From contig NZ_FQWZ01000003.1 of the NCBI RefSeq assembly GCF_900129825.1, forward strand, positions 116,353 to 180,352: a DNA stretch of 64,000 nucleotides. Reading direction: 5' to 3'. The notes beneath the pieces are model-generated. The model was not told where the DNA came from. It saw only the letters and a list, made by a program, of their open reading frames with translations, and searched no databases. This document shows positions 16,817-26,818 of this stretch, piece by piece. The stretch is from Hydrocarboniphaga daqingensis. Lineage in GTDB: Bacteria > Pseudomonadota > Gammaproteobacteria > Nevskiales > Nevskiaceae. Position 1 is the first letter of the stretch. Every line of letters starts with the position of its first letter. Made by a program: the position numbers and the translations under genes.

Positions 16817-18277
16817 CTAGATCAGGAACGTCGCCGCCAGCCCAAGGAAGATGAAGAAGCCCATGCTGTCGGTGATCGCCGTCAGGATCACCGACGAGCC
16901 CATGACCGGATCGCGACCAAAGCGCTGCAACAGCAGCGGAATGAATACGCCGGCCAAGGCGGCGACCATCAGCTCCAGAATCGTCGCGCCGGCGATCACC
17001 AGGGTCAGCGGCAGGTTGCGATACAGCAGCAGCGTGAACAGACCCAGCGCGCTGCCCCAGACCGCGCCGTTGAGTGCGGCGATCGACAGCTCCTTGGTCA
17101 GCATCTTGCGCAGCTGCGCCGCACCGAGCTGGCCCAGCGCCAGTCCCCGAATCACCAGCGCCATCGTCTGATTGCCGGTATTGCCGCCGATACTGGCGAC
17201 GATCGGCATCAGCACGGCCAGCGCCACCAGCTGCGCAATCGTGTCTTCAAATGCGCCGATCACCCGCGAGGCAACGAACGCCGTCAGCACGTTGAGCCCC
17301 AGCCATGGCCAGCGGTTGCGCGCGCTCTGTGTCACCGGCGCAAACAGGTCTTCTTCTTCCGACAAGCCGACCTGGCGCAGGCTTTCCGTGCTGGCGCGCT
17401 CCTTGATCTCGTCGACGATGGCGTCGACGGTGATCCGGCCGACAACCTGGTTGTGCAGGTTCACCACCGGCGCCGACACCAGATCGTATTTCTCGAACGC
17501 GGTGACCGCCTCTCGCATCCGGTCGTCGGTGTAGAAGAAGATCGTGTCGCGCGTCATCTCGGCAGCGACTTCCGATTCCGGGTCGGCCAGCAGCAGTCGT
17601 GTCAGCGACAGCAAGCCGCGCAACTGGTTGCCGCGGTCAACGACGAACAACTGGTTGGTGTGCGGTGGCAGCGTCTTGCGTCGACGCAGCAGACGCAGCA
17701 CGGCCTCCAGCGAGGCGTCTTCGCGGACCGCGACGAAGTCCAGGTCCATCAGCGAGCCGACCGAATCTTCGGGAAACGACAGCATCGACCGCACTTCGGC
17801 CTGGTCGGCATTGTCGAGCCGCTGCAACACTTCCTGGCCGATATCGTCGGGCAGGCTGCCGACCAAGTCGGCGATGTCGTCGGAGTCCAGTGGCGCGACC
17901 ACGGCCGCGATGTCGTCCGGCGCCATGCCGGCCACCAGCATGCGCCGCACGGCGTCCGAGGTTTCGAGCAGCACGGCGCCGCGGCGCTCGGGCTTGACCA
18001 GCGCCCAAGCCAGATCGCGGGCATCCGGATCCAGGCTTTCGAGCACGAACGCGATGTCGGCGGGGTGAAAGTGCGCCAGCCGGGTTTCCAGAGCGGCTTG
18101 ATGCTGGCGTGCGACCAGCTGGGCGACCACGTCCTGACGCCGGTTCTCCGACACCGTGCGCTGCATCAGCTCGCGCTCGACCGCCTGGCGCGACAGCAAC
18201 TCGATGACCTGCGCACGCGCTTGTTCCAGATGCCGGAAATGCTGGCGCTGGGTGCTCGGGTCGGCGAACTCGTTCAT
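16817..18277 (-). CDS. mgtE: Magnesium transporter MgtE
   Basis: MgtE is a homodimeric Mg2+ channel gated by its cytosolic domains. The 486-residue protein has the N domain (about 35-135), two CBS motifs (about 140-260) and a C-terminal membrane domain with five predicted helices, including GGNTGNQTMALVIRGLALG, the family's signature pore segment. Length is typical. On the minus strand TAATAT ends 6 bases before the ATG (18289-18284) with no Shine-Dalgarno, so a leaderless mRNA is plausible. The first 30 residues are a variable, charged stretch. Confidence 0.95.
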   Translation of the reverse strand: MNEFADPSTQRQHFRHLEQARAQVIELLSRQAVERELMQRTVSENRRQDVVAQLVARQHQAALETRLAHFHPADIAFVLESLDPDARDLAWALVKPERRGAVLLETSDAVRRMLVAGMAPDDIAAVVAPLDSDDIADLVGSLPDDIGQEVLQRLDNADQAEVRSMLSFPEDSVGSLMDLDFVAVREDASLEAVLRLLRRRKTLPPHTNQLFVVDRGNQLRGLLSLTRLLLADPESEVAAEMTRDTIFFYTDDRMREAVTAFEKYDLVSAPVVNLHNQVVGRITVDAIVDEIKERASTESLRQVGLSEEEDLFAPVTQSARNRWPWLGLNVLTAFVASRVIGAFEDTIAQLVALAVLMPIVASIGGNTGNQTMALVIRGLALGQLGAAQLRKMLTKELSIAALNGAVWGSALGLFTLLLYRNLPLTLVIAGATILELMVAALAGVFIPLLLQRFGRDPVMGSSVILTAITDSMGFFIFLGLAATFLI

Positions 18278-18341
18278 GGCGCGATATTACCCTCGGCCGA
18301 TGTCGATCTCGCATCCGATCGGCGCGGGCAGGTTCGCAGGC

Positions 18342-18373
18342 AAAAAAAACGCGAGCCGAAGGGCTCGCGTTTT
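18342..18373 (-). terminator. rpmBG intrinsic terminator
   Basis: A 12-bp stem (18346-18357 with 18362-18373) with a 4-base loop is followed on the minus strand by a run of eight U, with the outer A/T pairs included. This is the clearest intrinsic terminator in the window, 39 bases after the rpmG stop. Confidence 0.93.
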
Positions 18374-18411
18374 GGGTCCGTAGCAGTGGCGCCGCCGTAG
18401 CGACGCTGCAC

Positions 18412-18582
18412 TTACTTGATCTTCGCTTCCTTGAAGATCACGTGCTTGCGCACGATCGGGTCGTACTTCTTGAACTCGAACTTGTCCGGCGTGTTCTTCT
18501 TGTTCTTCGTCGTCGTGTAGAAGAACCCGGTTTCGGCGGTCGAGATCAGCTTGATCTTTTCGCGTTCTTTTTTCTTGGCCAT
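18412..18582 (-). CDS. rpmG: 50S ribosomal protein L33
   Basis: A 56-residue ribosomal protein of the large subunit, too short for long-ORF listings. It starts [14 protein letters not shown] and contains [22 protein letters not shown], ending [10 protein letters not shown], all typical of the zinc-free (C-minus) L33 form. It follows rpmB by 11 bases in the conserved rpmB-rpmG operon, and an intrinsic terminator lies downstream. The second residue run of lysines (KKK) replaces the more usual KGIR. Confidence 0.96.
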   Translation of the reverse strand: MAKKKEREKIKLISTAETGFFYTTTKNKKNTPDKFEFKKYDPIVRKHVIFKEAKIK

Positions 18583-18593
18583 GACTTAGCTCC

Positions 18594-18830
18594 TTAGACC
18601 TTCACGCCATTCTTGCGAATGTCGGCGAGCACGACGTCGATGCCCTTCTTGTCGATGATGCGCAGCCCGTGGTTCGACACGCGCAGGCTGATGAACTTCT
18701 TCTCGGCCTCGACCCAGAAGCGATGGGTATGCAGGTTCGGCTCAAAACGGCGACGACGCTTGTTGTTCGCGTGGGAGACCGTATTGCCGACCAGCGGCTT
18801 CTTGCCGGTGACCTGACAGACTTTGGACAT
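18594..18830 (-). CDS. rpmB: 50S ribosomal protein L28
   Basis: The 78-residue L28 has the family opening [12 protein letters not shown] and the segments [19 protein letters not shown] and [16 protein letters not shown]. It is the first gene of the rpmB-rpmG pair. A GAGG lies 8-11 bases upstream of the ATG. A promoter with near-consensus spacing is visible about 70 bases further upstream. Confidence 0.97.
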   Translation of the reverse strand: MSKVCQVTGKKPLVGNTVSHANNKRRRRFEPNLHTHRFWVEAEKKFISLRVSNHGLRIIDKKGIDVVLADIRKNGVKV

Positions 18831-18898
18831 GACACAACCTCATGCAGAAAGGGCGCGATCGGACCCGCAAAAACGCTGGGCGCCGAAAAGGGTCGCGA

Positions 18899-18927
18899 AA
18901 GATACCAGCGAAGATCGAGAGCGGCAA
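18899..18927 (-). promoter_or_regulatory. Sigma70-type promoter of rpmBG
   Basis: On the minus strand TTGCCG (18927-18922) and TATCTT (18904-18899) are separated by 17 bases. Transcription would start about 60 bases before rpmB. Confidence 0.6.
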
Positions 18928-18940
18928 GCCTTTGCGGCGG

Positions 18941-19306
18941 TTATTTGACCCGGGTCGGGTCGAACAGTGGGTTTTGGATCAAGCCCAGACGGTTGCCGAA
19001 CGGGTCAGCCACTGCCGCGACCCGGATGCCTTCGCCGACATCGTAGGCCGGCTCCAGCGGCGTGGCGCCCAAGCCGATCAGCCGCGCGTACTCGGCGTCG
19101 ATGTCGTCGACGCCCCACAGCACCTGGCTGCCGCTGGTGCCCGGTACGCCATCCGGGATCAGGCCCAACTCGAAGCCGCCAATCGAGAATCCGACGTAGA
19201 ACGGTTCGTCGAAGTACGGCGTGGCGCTGAAGGCCGCGCTGTACCAAGTCTTGGCGGCGGCAAGATCCGGCGCCGGATAGATCGCGGTGCGCAGTCCAAG
19301 AATCAT
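18941..19306 (-). CDS. VOC-superfamily (glyoxalase-fold) protein
   Basis: A 121-residue single-domain protein of the vicinal oxygen chelate superfamily, starting at MILGLRTAIYPAPDLAAAK. The two beta-alpha-beta-beta-beta halves end in ADPFGNRLGLIQNP, the typical second metal-binding region, where the Glu ligand of true glyoxalase is replaced by Gly/Leu positions. The longer upstream reading is discarded because the VOC fold begins at this Met. The substrate cannot be predicted. The gene lies alone between rpmB and radC. Confidence 0.82.
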   Translation of the reverse strand: MILGLRTAIYPAPDLAAAKTWYSAAFSATPYFDEPFYVGFSIGGFELGLIPDGVPGTSGSQVLWGVDDIDAEYARLIGLGATPLEPAYDVGEGIRVAAVADPFGNRLGLIQNPLFDPTRVK

Positions 19307-19340
19307 CGGCGTGTCGCTCGTTGGTACGTGCAGGGTCGCA

Positions 19341-20015
19341 TCATAGCCAGCCGCGTTCGGCGAACGATACCGGCGCACCGTCGCCGACGACGAAGTGGTC
19401 GAGCACGCGCACATCGATCAGTCGCAGCGCTTGCTGCAGCCGCTCGGTCAGCAGCCGGTCGGCGGCCGAAGGCTCGGCGACGCCGCTGGGGTGGTTGTGC
19501 GCGAAGATCACCGCCGCTGCCGATAGCTTCAGCGCCGCCTTGACCACCTCGCGCGGGTACACCGCCGCGCTGTCGATCGTGCCGACCGCCAGATGCTCGA
19601 ACGCGAGCACGCGATGCTGGGTGTCGAGAAACAGCGCAGCGAATACTTCCTGGTCGCGATCACGCAGCTGGGCCTGCAGGAAGCGGCGCACCGTGGCGGG
19701 ATCGTTCAGCGCCGAGCGTTCGCGGACCTGGCTGTCGAGATGGCGGCGGCTCATCTCGAGCACGGCCTGCAGCTGGGCATATTTGGCGTCGCCCAGGCCC
19801 GGTGCCTGGCAGAACGCGCGACGCTCTGCGGCGAGCAAGCCGCGCAGCCCGCCGAAGCGCGTCAGCAGCTCGCGCGCCAGATCCACCGCACTTTTGCCCG
19901 GTATGCCGGTGCGCAGGAAGATCGCCAGCAGCTCGGCGTCGGACAGCGCGCCGGCGCCACGTTCCAGCAGCTTTTCGCGAGGCCGTTCGCCGGCCGGCCA
20001 GTGGCGGATGCTCAT
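19341..20015 (-). CDS. radC: RadC-family JAB/MPN protein
   Basis: The 224-residue protein has the RadC layout: N-terminal [22 protein letters not shown] with a helix-hairpin-helix segment, then a JAMM/MPN metal-binding domain with [16 protein letters not shown]. The start at 20015 opens [12 protein letters not shown], the usual RadC N-terminus. Its DNA-repair role has been questioned and its biochemical function is unknown. Position divergent to coaBC is the conserved chromosomal neighbourhood, so this is the core copy rather than one from a mobile element. Confidence 0.94.
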   Translation of the reverse strand: MSIRHWPAGERPREKLLERGAGALSDAELLAIFLRTGIPGKSAVDLARELLTRFGGLRGLLAAERRAFCQAPGLGDAKYAQLQAVLEMSRRHLDSQVRERSALNDPATVRRFLQAQLRDRDQEVFAALFLDTQHRVLAFEHLAVGTIDSAAVYPREVVKAALKLSAAAVIFAHNHPSGVAEPSAADRLLTERLQQALRLIDVRVLDHFVVGDGAPVSFAERGWL

Positions 20016-20091
20016 TGCCGTCGATCCCTGGTTTGTGTCGTAGCGTCCCGGTGACGACTGTAGCGACAGGCAAAACAGTAGAATCCGGGCC

Positions 20092-21309
20092 ATGTCACAG
20101 ACCCACTCCTCGCATGCGCTGGCCGGGCGCCGCATCCTGCTCGGCGTCACCGGCGGCATCGCCGCCTACAAGGCCGCCGACCTCAGTCGCCGGCTGATCG
20201 AGGCCGGTGCCGAGCTGCAAGTGGTGATGACGGCCGGTGCCGAGCATTTCATTGGCGCGGCCACGTTCCAGGCGCTGACCGGCAAGCCGGTCCGGCAATC
20301 CTTGTGGGACCCGGCTGCCGAAGCGGCGATGGGCCATATCGAGCTGGCGCGCTGGCCCGACCTGATCCTGATCGCGCCGGCCACGGCCAACCTGATCGCC
20401 AGTCTCGCGCATGGCGCAGCGGACGACTTGCTGACGACGCTGTGCCTGGCCAGCGACCGGCCGGTCGCGGTCGCGCCGTCAATGAATCGCCTGATGTGGG
20501 CGCACCCGGCGACGCAGGCCAATGTGGCGACGCTGGTCGCGCGCGGCGTGCGCGTGCTCGGCCCCGGCGCTGGATTCCAGGCCTGCGGCGAGACCGGCGA
20601 AGGTCGCATGCGCGAGCCGCTGCAGATCCGCGACGACGTCGTGTCCTTGCTGGCCGACGGCCCGCTGCGCGGCGTCAAGGCGGTGGTGACCGCCGGCCCG
20701 ACGCGCGAGCCGCTCGACCCGGTGCGCTTTCTGACCAATCGCAGCTCGGGCAAGCAGGGCTATGCGGTCGCCGCGGCGCTGCGCGACCGCGGTGCCCAGG
20801 TGACGCTGATCAGTGGCCCGACGACGCTGCCGACGCCGCCCGGCGTAACGCGCGTCGACGTCGAAACCGCGGCCGACATGCTGCAGGCATCAATGCAGGC
20901 CTGCGCCGATGCGCAGCTGTTCGTCGCGGCAGCTGCCGTGGCCGACTATCGCGCGGCCGCGATCGCCGACAGCAAGATCAAGAAGCACAACGCCGAGCTG
21001 ACGCTGGCGCTGGCCCGCACCGACGACGTGCTGGCGACCGTGCGCCAAGCGTATCCGGCGCTGTTCGTCGTCGGCTTTGCCGCCGAAACCGATGATCTGG
21101 AAACCCATGCGCGCGGCAAGCTGCAGCGCAAAGGCTTGGATCTGATCGCCGCCAACTGGGTCGGCCAGGGCCGTGCCTTCGACCAGGACGACAACAGCCT
21201 GCAGCTGTTCTGGGACGGCGGTCAGCATGCGATCGGCCATGCCAGCAAGGCGGCCGTGGCGGCCGAACTGGCCGATGTGATCGTCGCACGCCGTGCGAAA
21301 AAGCTGTAA
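20092..21309 (+). CDS. coaBC: Bifunctional phosphopantothenoylcysteine decarboxylase/synthetase
   Basis: CoaBC makes 4'-phosphopantetheine in CoA biosynthesis. The N-terminal flavoprotein (CoaC) domain has [18 protein letters not shown], the active-site His in the [11 protein letters not shown] region and PSMNRLMW. The CoaB half begins near residue 200 with [15 protein letters not shown] and includes [15 protein letters not shown] and the KIKKHN lysine motif. The 405-residue length is typical. TAGAAT ends 7 bases before the ATG with no Shine-Dalgarno, consistent with leaderless translation. The operon continues with dut and argB. Confidence 0.97.
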   Translation: MSQTHSSHALAGRRILLGVTGGIAAYKAADLSRRLIEAGAELQVVMTAGAEHFIGAATFQALTGKPVRQSLWDPAAEAAMGHIELARWPDLILIAPATANLIASLAHGAADDLLTTLCLASDRPVAVAPSMNRLMWAHPATQANVATLVARGVRVLGPGAGFQACGETGEGRMREPLQIRDDVVSLLADGPLRGVKAVVTAGPTREPLDPVRFLTNRSSGKQGYAVAAALRDRGAQVTLISGPTTLPTPPGVTRVDVETAADMLQASMQACADAQLFVAAAAVADYRAAAIADSKIKKHNAELTLALARTDDVLATVRQAYPALFVVGFAAETDDLETHARGKLQRKGLDLIAANWVGQGRAFDQDDNSLQLFWDGGQHAIGHASKAAVAAELADVIVARRAKKL

Positions 21310-21330
21310 ACCACTATAAAAGCAAATTTA

Positions 21331-22699
<1,369 letters not shown>

Positions 22700-22717
22700 C
22701 GTGCCGATGACGGCACG
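22700..22717. terminator. Hairpin between argB and pyrE
   Basis: A 7-bp perfect stem with an ATGA loop fills the 18 bases between the argB and pyrE stops, which converge. No T tract. Confidence 0.55.
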
Positions 22718-23365
22718 TCAGTCCTTGACGCCGTACTGCGCCTGATAAGCGTTGATCGCGGCGATCGTCGCCGCATCGCCGCCGCTGCGGCTCAAGTGGG
22801 CCAGCAGATCGCGCACCGTGACCAGCGGCAGCACGGCGATGCCGGCTTCGGCCGCCAGTTCCTGCACGGCCGAGCGGCCGTTGGGCCCGACTTCCTGGCG
22901 GTCGAGCGCGGTCATGGCCGCCACCGTCGTCGCGCCGGCCTGCTGCAACAGCGCGTGCGACTGGCGCAGCGCCGTGCCGGCGGTCAGCACGTCGTCGATG
23001 ATCACGACGCGACGCCCGTCCACCGGCGCGCCGACCAGCACGCCGCCTTCGCCGTGGTCCTTGGCTTCCTTGCGGTTGTACGCAAACGGCAGATCGCGGC
23101 CGCGTTCCGCCAGCGCGCAGGACACCGCCGCGACCAGCGGAATGCCCTTGTAAGCCGGCCCGAAAAGCAAATCGAACTCGATGCCCGAGGCCAGCAGCGC
23201 ATCGGCATAGGCACCGGCAAGGCGTCGCAGGCTGCTGCCGCTGGCGATCTTGCCGAGGTTGAAGAAGTAGGGGCTGATGCGGCCCGACTTGAGCGTGAAC
23301 TGGCCGAACTTCAGCACCTCGTGTTCGAGAGCCAGTTCGAGAAATGCGGTCTGATGCGGTTTCAT
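22718..23365 (-). CDS. pyrE: Orotate phosphoribosyltransferase
   Basis: PyrE joins orotate to PRPP to make OMP in pyrimidine synthesis. The 215-residue protein begins MKPHQTAFLELALEHEVL and carries the PRPP-binding motif VVIIDDVLTAGTA and the FGPAYKGIPLVAA loop. The start at 23365 is the family start; a longer frame upstream is noise. A TACAAT lies 28 bases before the ATG on the minus strand, a plausible -10. pyrE is divergent from xth and convergent with argB, as in many gammaproteobacteria. Confidence 0.96.
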   Translation of the reverse strand: MKPHQTAFLELALEHEVLKFGQFTLKSGRISPYFFNLGKIASGSSLRRLAGAYADALLASGIEFDLLFGPAYKGIPLVAAVSCALAERGRDLPFAYNRKEAKDHGEGGVLVGAPVDGRRVVIIDDVLTAGTALRQSHALLQQAGATTVAAMTALDRQEVGPNGRSAVQELAAEAGIAVLPLVTVRDLLAHLSRSGGDAATIAAINAYQAQYGVKD

Positions 23366-23420
23366 GCAGCGGGTCCGGTCGGCGTTTTCGCGCATTGTAT
23401 GTTTGCGGCACACTGCCCGG

Positions 23421-24200
23421 ATGAAACGAATCATCAGCCTCAACTGCAACGGCATCCGCTCGGCGGCCACCAAGGGCCTGTTCGAATGGCTCGACACGCA
23501 GAACGCCGACGTACTCTGCCTGCAGGAGGTCAAGGCGCAGCCGGCCGATCTCGACGGCAAGGCCGCGTTCGCGCCGCCCGGCTGGCATGTGCAGTTCAAC
23601 AGCGCGCTGCGCAAAGGCTACAGCGGCACGGCGATCTACTCGCGCGCCAAGCCCAATGCGGTGCTGACCACGCTCGGCGCCAGCGAATTCGATGACGAGG
23701 GCCGTTACATCGAGACACGCTTTGGCGATCTGTCGGTGATCTCGCTGTATCTGCCGTCCGGTAGCGCCGGCCCCGAGCGTCAGGAATCCAAGGACCGCTT
23801 TCTGACGTTCTTCCTGCCGCGCTTGCGGACGATGATCGGCGAAGGCCGCTCGTACATCGTCTGCGGCGACTGGAACATCGCGCACACGCAAAAAGACCTG
23901 AAGAACTGGCGCAGTAACCAGAAGAATTCCGGCTTCCTGCCGCACGAGCGCGCTTGGATGAGCGACGTGCTCGACAACGTCGGCTGGGTCGATGCATATC
24001 GCGCGCTGTATCCGGACGCCGAAGGCGAGGGCTACACCTGGTGGTCGAATCGCGGCAATGCATTTGCCAACAATGTCGGGTGGCGCATCGACTACCAACT
24101 GGTCACGCCCGATCTGCAGCCGGCCTTGCGTGCCGCGCAGGTGCACAAGACCAGCCGCTTCTCCGACCATGCGCCGCTGATCGTCGACTATGACATCTGA
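23421..24200 (+). CDS. xth: Exodeoxyribonuclease III
   Basis: This 259-residue member of the exonuclease-endonuclease-phosphatase family acts as an apurinic/apyrimidinic endonuclease in base-excision repair. It starts MKRIISLNCNGIRSA, has LCLQEVKAQ with the metal-binding Glu, GDWNIAH, and ends SDHAPLIVDYDI with the catalytic Asp-His. Length matches XthA-type enzymes. It is divergent from pyrE and overlaps ampG by 11 bases, so the two are probably co-transcribed. Confidence 0.94.
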   Translation: MKRIISLNCNGIRSAATKGLFEWLDTQNADVLCLQEVKAQPADLDGKAAFAPPGWHVQFNSALRKGYSGTAIYSRAKPNAVLTTLGASEFDDEGRYIETRFGDLSVISLYLPSGSAGPERQESKDRFLTFFLPRLRTMIGEGRSYIVCGDWNIAHTQKDLKNWRSNQKNSGFLPHERAWMSDVLDNVGWVDAYRALYPDAEGEGYTWWSNRGNAFANNVGWRIDYQLVTPDLQPALRAAQVHKTSRFSDHAPLIVDYDI

Positions 24201-25530
24201 GCCGGCGCCCGCACCGCGCCGCGCCGGATGGCGCGACGTGCTGCCGGCGCTGGCGCAGGCTCGCGTCCGGCTGACGCTGATGCTGGGGTTCTCATCCGGC
24301 CTGCCGTTCATGCTGGTCGGCAACACGCTCGGCTTCTGGCTGCGTGACGGCGGCGTGGCGCTGACGGCCATCGGTCTGCTGTCGGGCGTCGGCTTGGCGT
24401 ACTCGCTCAAGTTTCTGTGGGCCCCGCTGATCGACAAAGCCGACGCGCCACTGCTCGGACGCTGGCTCGGCCGGCGCCGCGGCTGGATGCTGCTGTCGCA
24501 GCTTGCCGTCATCGCAGGCCTGTCGGCGATGGCCCTGCTCGGCCCCGATCACGGTCTGACCGGCTTTGGCCTGCTGGCGTTGGTGGCCGCATTTGGCTCG
24601 GCGACGCAGGACATCGTGATCGACGCCTGGCGCATCGAAAGCGCCGCCAACGATGACGAACAAGGCCTGCTGACGGCCGCGTTCCAGACCGGCTATCGCG
24701 GTGCGCTGCTGATCGCCGATGCACTGATTCTGATCCTGGCCGGGCTGCTCGGCTGGTCGCTGTCCTACGGTGTGATGGCGGCGCTGATGCTGCTCGGCGT
24801 GCTGGCGACGCTGAGCGCCGCTGAGCCGGCCGCGAGCGTGGCCGGCGGGCCGTCGCAGCGGCCGACGTTGTGGACCGCCCGCGGCTTGTTCGATGCCGTC
24901 GCCGGGCCGTTCATCGCGTTCTTCCGCGAGCATGGTCGCTGGGCGCTGCTGATGCTGCTGGCGGTGGCGCTGTACCGGCTGCCTGACTTTGCGATGGGAC
25001 CGATGGCCAATCCGTTCTACAAGGATCTGGGTTTTGCCAAGGAAGTGGTCGGCGCCGTGCGCAGCTCGATCGGCTTGGTCGCGTCGATCACCGGCATTGC
25101 CGCCGGCGGGCTTTGCGCGGTGCGCTTCGGCTTCGTGCCGACCTTGCTGATCGGCGCGATCGTCGGGCCCGGCTCGAACCTGGCGTTTGCCGTGCTGGCT
25201 TGGCACGGCGCCGATCTGTCGCTGTTTTCGGCGGCGATGGCGATCGACAATTTCTCGACCGGCTTTGCCGGCACCGCGCTGGTGGCCTACATGTCGAGCC
25301 TGACCAGCTTGGGCTACACCGCCACGCAGTACGCGTTGCTCAGTTCGTTCTATGCCTTGCCCGGCAAGCTGGCCAAGGTCGCCTCGGGCGGCATCGTCGA
25401 AGCGCTGGAGCCGGGGCGTGGACTGATGGCCGCCTATTCGGTGTTTTTTACCGGTACGGCGCTGGTCGGCTTGCCGGCCTTGCTGCTGTGCCTGGTGCTG
25501 GTGCGCAAACGCGCCGCCACCGGATCGTGA
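24190..25530 (+). CDS. ampG: AmpG-family muropeptide MFS permease
   Basis: The 446-residue protein has about 12 membrane helices. The N-terminal half carries SGLPFMLVGNTLGFWLRD and the first intracellular KFLWAPLID loop typical of AmpG, followed by GRRRGWMLLSQ. AmpG imports anhydro-muropeptides for peptidoglycan recycling and so can feed AmpC-type beta-lactamase induction. It is shorter than Pseudomonas AmpG, which has extra C-terminal helices. It starts inside the xth C-terminus. Confidence 0.88.
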   Translation: MTSEPAPAPRRAGWRDVLPALAQARVRLTLMLGFSSGLPFMLVGNTLGFWLRDGGVALTAIGLLSGVGLAYSLKFLWAPLIDKADAPLLGRWLGRRRGWMLLSQLAVIAGLSAMALLGPDHGLTGFGLLALVAAFGSATQDIVIDAWRIESAANDDEQGLLTAAFQTGYRGALLIADALILILAGLLGWSLSYGVMAALMLLGVLATLSAAEPAASVAGGPSQRPTLWTARGLFDAVAGPFIAFFREHGRWALLMLLAVALYRLPDFAMGPMANPFYKDLGFAKEVVGAVRSSIGLVASITGIAAGGLCAVRFGFVPTLLIGAIVGPGSNLAFAVLAWHGADLSLFSAAMAIDNFSTGFAGTALVAYMSSLTSLGYTATQYALLSSFYALPGKLAKVASGGIVEALEPGRGLMAAYSVFFTGTALVGLPALLLCLVLVRKRAATGS

Positions 25531-25558
25531 CGGCGGCGCGCTCGCGCAGCGCGTCGCG

Positions 25559-26143
25559 TCAGCGCTTCAGCGACTGCACTGCCGTCAGCGCCTGCTCGAC
25601 GTTCTGAGCTGGCGCCAAGCCGCCGACCACGTTGGCAATCTTGCCATCGGGCTTGATGACGAAGGTCGTGCGCTCGGTGAAACCGTGGCCGATCTCGACG
25701 CCACGCGTGTCCTTGAACCCGGCCATGCCCTCGGTCACTTTCAGGTCGAACGAGCGGGCGATCTTGCCGTCACGGTCTGACGCCACCGGGAACTTGCCGG
25801 CGCAGTATTCGGGGTCGGCCGAGAAGTCGTTCAAGCGCTCGATGCTGTCCAGCGACACGCCGATGATCGTCGCACCGGCCTTGGCAAACTGGTCGGCCTT
25901 GACCGCGAACGTATGCGCTTGGACGTTGCAGCCGCCGGTGTAGGCCGACGGGTAGAAGTACACCACGACCGGGCCCTTCTTCAGCGCGTCCTGCAGCGAA
26001 AAATCAAAGCTCTTGCCGGCCAGCGAGGCTTGGGCCTTGAAGTCGGTGACGGCATCGCCTTCCTTCAGTGCCGCGACGGCGGGCAGGCAGGTCGAGGCGG
26101 CCAAGGTGGCGATCAGCAGCAGTGATTTGAACGGCATCGTCAT
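25559..26143 (-). CDS. Periplasmic AhpC/TSA-family peroxiredoxin
   Basis: A 194-residue thioredoxin-fold peroxidase with an N-terminal signal peptide (about 23 residues, ending PAVAA), so probably periplasmic. The peroxidatic motif is PSAYTGGC, fitting PxxxTxxC. A second Cys in DPEYCAGKF could be the resolving residue. The start at 26143 follows an AGGA. Related chromosomal peroxiredoxins are of the PrxQ/BCP or AhpC type and cytoplasmic, so secretion is the notable point. The gene stands alone, facing ampG. Confidence 0.86.
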   Translation of the reverse strand: MTMPFKSLLLIATLAASTCLPAVAALKEGDAVTDFKAQASLAGKSFDFSLQDALKKGPVVVYFYPSAYTGGCNVQAHTFAVKADQFAKAGATIIGVSLDSIERLNDFSADPEYCAGKFPVASDRDGKIARSFDLKVTEGMAGFKDTRGVEIGHGFTERTTFVIKPDGKIANVVGGLAPAQNVEQALTAVQSLKR

Positions 26144-26453
26144 CGAAGGATTCCTGTCAGTGGGTGTGGCTACGAGGGCATGAGTGCCGGCTAACCGGCG
26201 CTGCCTTGATCGGGGCAATGAAGCGTTGATGGGCGCGCGGCATGTCGTCATGGAGCCGTCTGATACCAGCGCGATGCGCGGTCAGATGCAGATCCGCCTG
26301 CAACAACAGTCCGCCGCCGCGGCGCTGCGGTTCCTCAAAGTCCACGCTGGCACAGCCGCGCCGTCGTCGAGCCCGAGCTTGAACGCGGCACGCATCGGCT
26401 GCGGTCCTGCGTCAAAGCCACCCCGATCGCCGCAGCGCGAGGCGTGACCTGCC
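26144..26453. other. Non-coding gap of 310 bases
   Basis: Short frames on both strands show no family resemblance and no good ribosome binding sites. The segment holds the leader of the peroxiredoxin gene at its left edge and the end region of the next gene; I see nothing else. Confidence 0.6.
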
Positions 26454-26747
26454 TCAGCCTGGATCGAGCTCCAGGCGTTTGAGCGTGTCGTCGACGCTCG
26501 GTGAGGGCACCGCGTCGACGGCCAGGTCTTCGGCGTCCAGGTCGAGCGCACCCGAATAGTCCTCGGGCGGTGCGCATGGCACCGCATCGAGTTCAATCCA
26601 GGCATCGAACTCCACCTCTTCGAGTGCGCCGTCGAAGTGCTGGACCAGGACCACTTCCGCGTCGGCGTCCACGCCAACGATCTCGAACGTGGTGGCGGCT
26701 GTCTGATACCAGTCGCCGGGGTTGATCTGCTGCAGCCATTGCGCCAT
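26454..26747 (-). CDS. Small DUF6763-like protein
   Basis: A 97-residue acidic protein opening MAQWLQQINPGDWYQT, with FEIVGVDADAEVVLVQHFDGALEEV. The GDWY start and the DG-EE centre resemble a small proteobacterial family I recall as DUF6763, of unknown function. A GGGAGG lies 7-12 bases before the ATG, so it is probably expressed. The C-terminus is rich in Asp and Glu. It sits upstream of the phosphoribulokinase-like gene in the opposite direction of reading order and shows no clear operon. Confidence 0.65.
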   Translation of the reverse strand: MAQWLQQINPGDWYQTAATTFEIVGVDADAEVVLVQHFDGALEEVEFDAWIELDAVPCAPPEDYSGALDLDAEDLAVDAVPSPSVDDTLKRLELDPG

Positions 26748-26818
26748 CGCCAGCCTCCCGTCGTACCGCGGTCAAGCCCGAACGTTGCCGCTAGTTCTAC
26801 GCCGCAATCAGCAGGGCA

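Noticed and set aside
20058-20069. LexA-like CTGT...ACAG between radC and coaBC
   Set aside because: The spacing is 4 bases rather than the 8 of gammaproteobacterial LexA sites.
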